Assembly (NCBI GenBank): GCA_031268545.1
Contig: JAIRXD010000018.1
Coordinates: 1 to 6,576 of the forward strand
Reading direction: 5' to 3'
Length of the DNA: 6,576 bases
From: Puniceicoccales bacterium
GTDB taxonomy: Bacteria; Verrucomicrobiota; Verrucomicrobiia; Opitutales; LL51
Below are positions 1 to 4,903 of this stretch, piece after piece. The notes below the pieces were generated by a model. The model ran no database searches and was not told where the DNA came from. It was given only the letters and a program-made list of their open reading frames with translations. A program made the position numbers and the translations under genes. Position 1 is the first letter of the stretch; the number at the start of each line of letters is the position of its first letter.

Positions 1-1
1 G

Positions 2-247
2 GCTGATATGGATAGGATTTTTACTGCCCTAGCCCAGGTATCGGATAGTAAAAATTCCGTCATGGTGATATCTCACAATCCGGGCATATCTAATTTTTTA
101 GGAACAGTAACGGGTTGTGATACTATGGATATGCCCACCGGATCCATGGCCGTTGTAGAAGTTCATCTCAGGCATTGGAAAGATATCATATCCGTAAAAC
201 ATATAGGTCGACAATTGATTTTTTTTCATCTCATAATGGATAGCACT
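2..247 (+). CDS. sixA: SixA-type phosphohistidine phosphatase, C-terminal part (5' end outside window)
   Basis: The reading frame is open from the left edge, so the ATG at 8 is probably internal. The visible ~80 residues look like the end of a SixA-type histidine phosphatase, a small histidine-acid phosphatase family that removes phosphate from phosphohistidine. The main clue is VMVISHNPGISNFLG (68-112), matching the family's second catalytic His in an HNPG setting. It is followed by MPTGSMAVVEV and a Trp, the usual end of the fold. The first catalytic motif (RHG) must lie upstream and cannot be checked. No stop codon separates this part from the DJ-1 family gene downstream. Either the two form one fusion protein, or the frame was joined at the T8 run at 219-226. 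Removing one T would give a TAA at 234-236, overlapping an ATG at 236. The family call is fairly firm; the real end of the gene is uncertain. Confidence 0.6.
219..226 (+). other. T8 homopolymer at the SixA/DJ-1 junction
   Basis: Eight consecutive T lie just before the point where SixA homology ends and DJ-1 homology begins. With eight T the two genes are in one frame. With seven, the first gene would stop at TAA 234-236, one base into the ATG at 236, a classic TAATG coupled stop/start. With nine, it would stop at TAG 241-243. The run could be a natural slippage site, a mutation that fused the genes, or a sequencing error; the window alone cannot decide. Confidence 0.5.
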
Positions 248-793
248 ATGAAAAAGCGCACGGTTGTTATTATTGGTAATGGATTTGAAGAAATTGAATT
301 GGTGGCACCTGTGGATATGCTGCGAAGAGCTGGTGGCGATGTCAAAATTTTGTCCGTCGATGACAAAGTCGTTACCGGGTCCAACAATATTTCTATAATA
401 GCTGACGGATTATTAAAGGATTATAAATACGATAAACCAAGTTGTATTTTGATTCCCGGTGGATCCTGGGTTCTCAAAGCAAGATATAATGAAGACATTT
501 TGAATCTTGTGAAAAGCCACTATGGCCAAGGGTTGCTTACGGCAGCAATCTGTGCAGCGCCATTGATCCTAAGTGATGCCGGTATTCTGGCTGGCCATGA
601 GTATACTTCCCATTGTTCGGTAAAGCTGGAAGGTTCAGAGGAGACCAGGCCGGTGGTGGTAGATAGGAATATCATTACCGGAAGAGGCGCCGGGGCAGCC
701 ATAGAGTTTGCCACGGCTGTGGTGGAAAAACTTTATGGCCAGACGACCGCCTTCAGTGTATCCAATGCCATGTGTATTACCATGGCCAAGTGA
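248..793 (+). CDS. DJ-1/PfpI (ThiJ/YajL) family protein
   Basis: From the ATG at 248 this is 181 residues, the usual size of a one-domain DJ-1/YajL protein. Family marks in order are: GFEEIE at 12-17, whose last Glu lines up with DJ-1 Glu18; the PVDMLRRAG helix at 21-29; IPGG at 69-72; the nucleophile loop AAICAAP at 99-105, with the reactive Cys at 102; His122 in TSHC; and NIITGRGAG then EFATAVVEKLYG near the end. Relatives are cytosolic stress or chaperone proteins with reported glyoxalase or deglycase activity; the substrate here cannot be told. The 248 start is chosen because MKKRTVVIIGNGFEE matches the family N-terminus. The ATG at 236 is an alternative, and the frame also runs upstream into SixA. 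A weak GGA at 238-240 is the only ribosome-binding hint. The residue after the GG loop is unusual (SWV rather than a Gly-containing turn). The gene ends 4 bases from the convergent birA stop. Confidence 0.87.
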   Translation: MKKRTVVIIGNGFEEIELVAPVDMLRRAGGDVKILSVDDKVVTGSNNISIIADGLLKDYKYDKPSCILIPGGSWVLKARYNEDILNLVKSHYGQGLLTAAICAAPLILSDAGILAGHEYTSHCSVKLEGSEETRPVVVDRNIITGRGAGAAIEFATAVVEKLYGQTTAFSVSNAMCITMAK

Positions 794-797
794 ACAA

Positions 798-1331
798 TTA
801 TAGGACCAATTTTACAGCAATATCTATAATTAATTTTTCAATCATGGCCAGATCTACCGTATGATTGAGCAGTGTACATAGGCTGGTCGCAGTTTTTCTA
901 ATATCCATAGGATAATTGGTTATATCTCCGTTTACATTTATGCCAATGCCGGAAACAGCCGCCCATATCTCATTGCGAAGGATCTTGGTTTCAGTCAGTA
1001 TTCCGGCAAGTTTTTTGCCATCAAAGTATATGTCATTTGGGTGCTTTAGGGTAAAATTTACCGAGAATGTATTTGCCAATTCCTTGGCCACCAGTTCGGC
1101 AAATTTGAACGAAAAGTTTGAAAAATCCATCGGCGTCTGCCTTGGATGAAATGCCACGGAGAGATATAAATTTTTATCATCCGAGCTATACCATTGGCGA
1201 TCAAATTGACCGCGGCCGGCACTTTGGCTTTTAGCAATGACAATAAATGGCATTGGTTGATGGTTTTTTTCTATGAGTTTAAGCGCATAATTATTCGTGC
1301 TATCGATGTTTTCTAATCTAAAAATCTGCAT
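798..1331 (-). CDS. birA: Biotin--[acetyl-CoA carboxylase] ligase, catalytic domain only
   Basis: This cytosolic enzyme activates biotin with ATP to biotinyl-AMP and transfers it to the lysine of a biotin carrier protein such as AccB. Motifs in order are: DSTN at 10-13; the biotinyl-AMP loop GRGQFDRQW at 39-47; NLYLSVAF at 54-61; KHPND at 96-100; KKLAGILTE at 106-114, containing the conserved active-site Lys; and GIGINVN at 128-134. The usual KWPND motif has His in place of Trp. At 177 residues it lacks the N-terminal DNA-binding helix-turn-helix of E. coli BirA, so it should not repress the biotin operon. It also stops where the small C-terminal SH3-like domain would begin. The ATG at 1331 gives MQIFRLENIDSTN, a normal start for this class; no Shine-Dalgarno is visible. 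It is divergent from gmk and convergent with the DJ-1 gene. Confidence 0.9.
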   Translation of the reverse strand: MQIFRLENIDSTNNYALKLIEKNHQPMPFIVIAKSQSAGRGQFDRQWYSSDDKNLYLSVAFHPRQTPMDFSNFSFKFAELVAKELANTFSVNFTLKHPNDIYFDGKKLAGILTETKILRNEIWAAVSGIGINVNGDITNYPMDIRKTATSLCTLLNHTVDLAMIEKLIIDIAVKLVL

Positions 1332-1366
1332 ATTTCATTTTTATATTGTAAAATCTGTCTGTAAAT
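1332..1366. promoter_or_regulatory. Divergent birA/gmk intergenic region, probable promoters
   Basis: Only 35 AT-rich bases separate the start codons of birA (-) and gmk (+), so the 5' control signals of both genes must lie here or inside the neighbouring coding sequence. Possible -10 hexamers are TATATT at 1342-1347 and TAAAAT at 1349-1354 for gmk, and TACAAT on the - strand (1350-1345) for birA. No matching -35 box was found at normal spacing for any of them. No Shine-Dalgarno precedes either gene. The promoter role rests on gene layout rather than on a strong motif. Confidence 0.3.
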
Positions 1367-1969
1367 ATGCCATTTGCATCAATGATCAACGGAAAGCTGT
1401 TCATAATCTCTGGGCCGGCCGGCGTCGGTAAGTCTACGGTTTGTAAAAACCTACTGGCTTTGACCAGTGATAAAATTTTGAAGAGAGTCATAACTGTGAC
1501 AACAAGAAAACCACGACCTAATGAAGTCCATGCGGAGGATTATCAATTTGTGTCGGAACAATATTTTGAAAATTGCATCAGGGAAAACCTATTGCTTGAA
1601 TATGCCACTGTCTATGGAAAAGCTAGATATGGCACTCCAAAAGAATTTGTCATCCAAAGCCTACTTAAAGGCATCCATCTATTGCTTGTCATAGATGTCC
1701 AGGGTATGGTTGGAGTGAAGGAAAATATACCACCGGAGTTGTTGCCAAATGTGATTACAGTGTTTATTTTGCCAGAATCGATAGATACGGTGATTGGTCG
1801 ATTGGAACACAGAAATTCCGAATTTGGGGATGAACTAGAACAACGGATAATGTCCGCAAAAAATGAGATTACAATTGCCAAGGAGTATGATTATAATCTA
1901 ATCAGCGGCAGTGAATTCGAAGACCTATTGTCCCTAAAAAAGATCTATGAGATAGAAACATGCGCATAA
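1367..1969 (+). CDS. gmk: Guanylate kinase
   Basis: Guanylate kinase transfers phosphate from ATP to GMP to give GDP, an essential cytosolic step in GTP and dGTP supply. The 200-residue product has the family layout: P-loop GPAGVGKST at 16-24; the GMP-binding stretch TTRKPRPNE...EDYQF at 45-61; EYATVYGKARYGTP at 78-91; the IDVQG strand at 109-113; VFILPES then RLEHR in the lid and helix region at 132-149; and RIMSAKNEITIAKEYDYNLI near the end. PNE replaces the usual P-x-GE, and the following Gly is Ala, both mild variants. Two starts are possible. The ATG at 1367 gives five extra residues, while the ATG at 1382 gives MINGKLFIISGP, which lines up with the E. coli Gmk N-terminus. Neither has a Shine-Dalgarno. 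The 3' end overlaps rsmD by 10 bases, implying co-transcription and coupled translation. Confidence 0.93.
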   Translation: MPFASMINGKLFIISGPAGVGKSTVCKNLLALTSDKILKRVITVTTRKPRPNEVHAEDYQFVSEQYFENCIRENLLLEYATVYGKARYGTPKEFVIQSLLKGIHLLLVIDVQGMVGVKENIPPELLPNVITVFILPESIDTVIGRLEHRNSEFGDELEQRIMSAKNEITIAKEYDYNLISGSEFEDLLSLKKIYEIETCA

Positions 1970-2535
1970 CCGGAGGAGCTGCTAGAAGCATAAATTTACT
2001 GGCATTGGAACATGGATTGTTGCGACCAGCTACGGATTTTCTAAGGCAGGCGGTGTTTTCTTCCCTCGGAGACACCGTTGCCGGAAAAAATTTCCTGGAT
2101 CTGTTTGCCGGCACCGGAGCCTATGGATTGGAGGCACTCAGCCGGGGTGCAACCGGTGGTTTATTTGTCGAAAGAAATTTTTCCCTGAAATCTATTTTGC
2201 AAAAAAATATAAATGCGGTTTCAAAGAGCCTCGCCATCGACGGATCCTGTTGCAGCATCGCTTTGGAAGACTGCCTGACATTTAATTCTCAGGAAAAGTT
2301 TGGCCTGATTTTCATCGACCCTCCCTACGACATTGCCAGGAACTCATCGAATCGGATTTTGGCAAATACCTTAAATTTACTGTGGAATACTGTCGATGCA
2401 CGGATAATCTTCGAAGTGCCATCGGATTTGCCATCACCGGTTATCCCTGGCCTAGAGGAAATAAAACGAATTGGTAAAAACTACAAAAAAAATAGCCCTT
2501 CAGCTCTGATATATGCTAAAACCCTACCCCATTAA
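1960..2535 (+). CDS. rsmD: 16S rRNA (guanine(966)-N(2))-methyltransferase
   Basis: RsmD uses S-adenosylmethionine to methylate N2 of G966 of 16S rRNA during 30S assembly. The 191 residues match the family in length and order: MRITGG start; RPATDFLRQAVFSSL at 22-36 (family RPT-x-REA-F-x-L); SAM-binding motif I with LDLFAGTGAYGLEALSRGA at 46-64; an acidic residue after the next strand, Glu71; and the catalytic DPPY at 120-123, typical of amino-group methyltransferases. RP-A-T for RPT is a small change. The C-terminal NYKKNSPSALIYAK fits the family's last strand, so the A8 run at 2485-2492 has not broken the frame. The start lies inside the end of gmk (10-base overlap, no clear Shine-Dalgarno), so translation is probably coupled to gmk. 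The stop is interlocked with that of gspE on the other strand. Confidence 0.93.
   Translation: MRITGGAARSINLLALEHGLLRPATDFLRQAVFSSLGDTVAGKNFLDLFAGTGAYGLEALSRGATGGLFVERNFSLKSILQKNINAVSKSLAIDGSCCSIALEDCLTFNSQEKFGLIFIDPPYDIARNSSNRILANTLNLLWNTVDARIIFEVPSDLPSPVIPGLEEIKRIGKNYKKNSPSALIYAKTLPH
2532..2535. other. Shared TTAA: interlocked stop codons of rsmD and gspE
   Basis: The palindrome TTAA supplies TAA for rsmD on the + strand (2533-2535) and TAA for gspE on the - strand (2534-2532). The two convergent genes therefore end inside each other with no spacer. No hairpin followed by a T run is visible, so any transcription terminator would have to lie inside the opposing coding sequence, or the transcripts overlap. 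Confidence 0.85.
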
Positions 2536-4196
2536 TCCATGTTGTTTTCATCGGAGAACTGCATGATTTCTGCTAGGGTTGTTCGGCCTTTCTTCACCTG
2601 TTCCCAAGCGCATTTCGACAGTGGTTCCATCCCATGATCTATGGCCAGATCTCGTATAAGTTTTGCAGGAGAACCTTTTATTATTTCATGATGGATCCGA
2701 TCATTGACCACTAACACTTCGAATACCGCAAGTCTTCCCCGATAGCCATTTTTACATTTTTCACAGCCGTTACCTTCGAGTATTTTATTATTAAACTGCA
2801 GTTCATCCTTGGAGTCTATTCCAAGGGTTTTTAAGTAATGGCTCAGCTCATCTTCATTATATTTTTTTGGCTTTGCGCAATGGGGGCAAATTTTTCTGAC
2901 CAATCTCTGGGCTATTACCAATTGCAACGAACTGGCAATCATGAATGGATCCAGCTCCATATCCACCAACCTTGAAATCGCTCCAACTGAGTCATTTGTG
3001 TGCAATGTACTCAACACAAGGTGACCGGTAATGGAAGCTCTTACGGCAATATCAGCGGTTTCCTGGTCTCTTATTTCACCGATCATTACCACGTCCGGAT
3101 CCTGCCTCAATATGGAGCGCAGGGCACTGGCAAAGGTCATACCAATGTCCGACTGAACCTGGCACTGATTGATCCCCGGGATTTCATACTCAACTGGATC
3201 CTCAACCGTTATTACCCTGATTTCTGGAGATCTTATCTTTCTTATACAGGCGCCAAGCATGGTTGATTTACCAGAACCGGTTGGTCCGGTTACCAATACA
3301 ATCCCATGGGGTCTTGTTATGGCATTTATTACCTTCTTTAATTCCGATTCACCAAGGCCCATATCTTCTATGGCCACCGGAGCATCCCCTAGATCCAACA
3401 GACGCAAACTGATACTTTCACCGTAGACCATCGGCAGAGTAGATACACGAATGTCGACGGATTTTTCCGTTGATTTAAAAGATATACGACCATCCTGGGG
3501 CCTTCTTTTTTCAGAAATATTAAGCTTTGCCATTATCTTCAGTCGTGAAATTACCGCTGCCTGATAGTAAATCAAATTTTGGGGTAATTTTACCGGAACC
3601 AGTGCACCATCGATACGATATCTTATTTGTAAGGAATTTTTTTGTGGTTCAAAGTGAATATCGGTGGCTCTATCTATGAGAGCCTGTCTAATTACTTCGT
3701 TTACGAATTTTATTATGACTGCATCTTCATCTTCTTCAACGGCTTCTGGCTTGGCTTGAATATTGCCACCCTCGTCGCCCTCCATGAAATTATCTGCCCC
3801 AATACCGAATTTGGCATTTATTATCTTTCTAATCTCATCGGCATCGCCCAGAAAATATTTATAATCTCCTGGACAGGCAACCTTTAGCCATCGCTTCATC
3901 ATCTCATTGGGCGGCCAGGCAAAGACTATGGAAATGGATTCATCCTCATTGGTAAAAGGAAGGCACGCATACTCATGAATGATTTGCGAAGGGATCACTA
4001 CGGTGATATCTTCACAGGGTGCAAATTTTTCAATAAATTCTAGTCCAGAAGCTTCCGATACCCAGGTTCGGGTGTCCTTTATACTAAAATCTAATTTTGC
4101 GGCAAGAACTTTTATCCTTTTTTCAATTTGTGCACCAAGAACATTGCTCTCCACGTCTTCGCCAAGTTCACTAATTTTATTTTCTAAATTATCCAT
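2532..4196 (-). CDS. gspE: Type II secretion / type IV pilus assembly ATPase GspE (PilB family)
   Basis: This cytoplasmic hexameric ATPase drives pseudopilus assembly at the inner-membrane platform. The 554 residues show an N-terminal domain (about 40-130) with degenerate GspE-N features, an acidic linker (about 138-158, EEDEDA), then the full motor. TDIHFEP is at 178-184, a conserved Arg-rich segment DIRVSTLP at 248-255, Walker A GPTGSGKST at 304-312, the Asp box VEDPVEYE at 331-338, Walker B VVMIGEIRD at 369-377 and the His box LSTLHTND at 395-402. A tetracysteine zinc site follows: CPHC at 437-440 and CEKC at 478-481. This site is typical of GspE/PilB assembly ATPases and absent from PilT retraction motors. 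All key residues are present, so it should be active. It is the last gene visible in the gspD/GspC-like/gspE run, 26 bases after the previous stop, with no Shine-Dalgarno. PilB versus GspE cannot be settled from this gene; the adjacent secretin favours GspE. Confidence 0.94.
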   Translation of the reverse strand: MDNLENKISELGEDVESNVLGAQIEKRIKVLAAKLDFSIKDTRTWVSEASGLEFIEKFAPCEDITVVIPSQIIHEYACLPFTNEDESISIVFAWPPNEMMKRWLKVACPGDYKYFLGDADEIRKIINAKFGIGADNFMEGDEGGNIQAKPEAVEEDEDAVIIKFVNEVIRQALIDRATDIHFEPQKNSLQIRYRIDGALVPVKLPQNLIYYQAAVISRLKIMAKLNISEKRRPQDGRISFKSTEKSVDIRVSTLPMVYGESISLRLLDLGDAPVAIEDMGLGESELKKVINAITRPHGIVLVTGPTGSGKSTMLGACIRKIRSPEIRVITVEDPVEYEIPGINQCQVQSDIGMTFASALRSILRQDPDVVMIGEIRDQETADIAVRASITGHLVLSTLHTNDSVGAISRLVDMELDPFMIASSLQLVIAQRLVRKICPHCAKPKKYNEDELSHYLKTLGIDSKDELQFNNKILEGNGCEKCKNGYRGRLAVFEVLVVNDRIHHEIIKGSPAKLIRDLAIDHGMEPLSKCAWEQVKKGRTTLAEIMQFSDENNMD

Positions 4197-4222
4197 CTTT
4201 AGCCAAAGGTATAATTCTTAAT

Positions 4223-4888
4223 TTACCAGTAACCGCCATAGCTGTCACTGTAGTTATTATCATAACCGCCATAGTTGCCGCCATAGCTATCATAGCCATA
4301 ACCACTATCATTATTACCACCACCATAGTTATTGTAGTTATCGTAGCCGCCATTATAGTTTCCATAGCCATAATTATTGTAACCACCATAGAGATTGTCA
4401 TCAACAGTGCCGCTGGAAACCACTGGTTTATCATGTTTTATAATCTCTACATCCTGTTCCTTCCCGCCCTTTGTTTTGATATGTACCACTTTTTTTATCG
4501 AATCATAGGATATGATTGAGAAAGGGTCATTTTCATTACTTATGCCAGTATTAATCACAAAACTACGTTTTTCTTGTTTATTATAAAAACTAAAAACATC
4601 ACTTCCTCTACCATTTTCATTATTAAATGAGATAACTCCACGAAATTCTATTTCTAACTTTGGCTCCGGCTTTACTTCCTTTTTATCATTTTCATCCTGT
4701 GATTTTGGCGATTCTACTGGTTTTGGGGCTTCCTTTACTGGAGGTGTATATTTTCCGAACGGCGAATTTTTTAACAAAGATTCGAATTTCTCCAAAGCAG
4801 CAGAATTAGGCTCTCCTACTCCTTTTACTGTAGCGATAAAAAGGGCTAAAAGGATAGTCATAAGTACTTTAATGCCATGTACTATCAT
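4223..4888 (-). CDS. GspC-like exported protein with Tyr/Gly/Asn-rich tail
   Basis: A 221-residue protein not recognised as a named family. It has a signal peptide or membrane anchor at 1-25 (basic HGIK, then hydrophobic VLMTILLALFIATV, with a possible cleavage site GVG|E at 25/26). A short segment FESLLKNSPFGKY follows at 35-47, then a Pro/Lys/Glu-rich linker at 48-78. A small beta-rich region at 78-151 (EFRGVISF ... SFVINTG ... SIKKVVHIKTKGG ... VEII) resembles the homology region of GspC/PilP proteins, which links the inner membrane to the secretin. Residues 165-221 are a low-complexity tail of Tyr, Gly and Asn. No PDZ domain is present, unlike classical GspC. Its place between gspD and gspE supports a role as the periplasmic connector; this is inferred from layout and fold-like pattern, not strong similarity. 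The ATG at 4888 is chosen for the intact signal sequence and the upstream GGAG. Confidence 0.7.
   Translation of the reverse strand: MIVHGIKVLMTILLALFIATVKGVGEPNSAALEKFESLLKNSPFGKYTPPVKEAPKPVESPKSQDENDKKEVKPEPKLEIEFRGVISFNNENGRGSDVFSFYNKQEKRSFVINTGISNENDPFSIISYDSIKKVVHIKTKGGKEQDVEIIKHDKPVVSSGTVDDNLYGGYNNYGYGNYNGGYDNYNNYGGGNNDSGYGYDSYGGNYGGYDNNYSDSYGGYW
4226..4396 (-). repeat. Low-complexity DNA encoding a Tyr/Gly/Asn-rich protein tail
   Basis: These 171 bases encode the last 57 residues of the GspC-like protein: 17 Gly, 16 Tyr, 13 Asn, 5 Asp, 4 Ser, one Leu and a final Trp, with no Lys, Arg or Pro. YGG, YGGY and NNY steps recur. At DNA level the + strand word CCRCCATAG (encoding Tyr-Gly-Gly) occurs five times, at 4233, 4266, 4278, 4320 and 4383, at uneven spacing. 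This looks like codon-level reiteration prone to slippage, not a perfect tandem repeat. Confidence 0.9.
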
Positions 4889-4898
4889 AACTCAATTA

Positions 4899-4902
4899 CT
4901 CC
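4899..4902 (-). promoter_or_regulatory. Shine-Dalgarno GGAG for the GspC-like gene
   Basis: On the - strand GGAG at 4902-4899 lies 10 bases before the ATG at 4888, just after the gspD stop codon (4906-4904). The spacing is a little long but usable. It is the clearest ribosome-binding motif in the window and supports the 4888 start. Confidence 0.45.
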
Positions 4903-4903
4903 A

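Noticed and set aside
780..800. A rho-independent terminator between the DJ-1 gene and birA.
   Set aside because: Only a short CCATGG palindrome is present, with no GC-rich stem followed by a T run.
2485..2492. A8 run in rsmD as a possible frameshift site.
   Set aside because: The protein on both sides fits the RsmD family in the same frame and the length is normal.
3000..3426. Open frames on the + strand opposite gspE.
   Set aside because: They lie wholly across the conserved ATPase motifs of gspE and their products resemble no protein; they are antisense shadows.
4226..4396. Recurring CCRCCATAG words as a possible CRISPR or regulatory repeat array.
   Set aside because: Copies are 9 bases, unevenly spaced and keep the coding frame for Tyr-Gly-Gly; this is coding reiteration.
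4189..4434. Open frame on the - strand encoding a Met/Ile/Thr/Val-rich hydrophobic peptide, overlapping the GspC-like tail.
   Set aside because: It is the shifted frame of the repetitive Tyr/Gly/Asn codons; its composition follows from the repeat and it has no gene-like start region.
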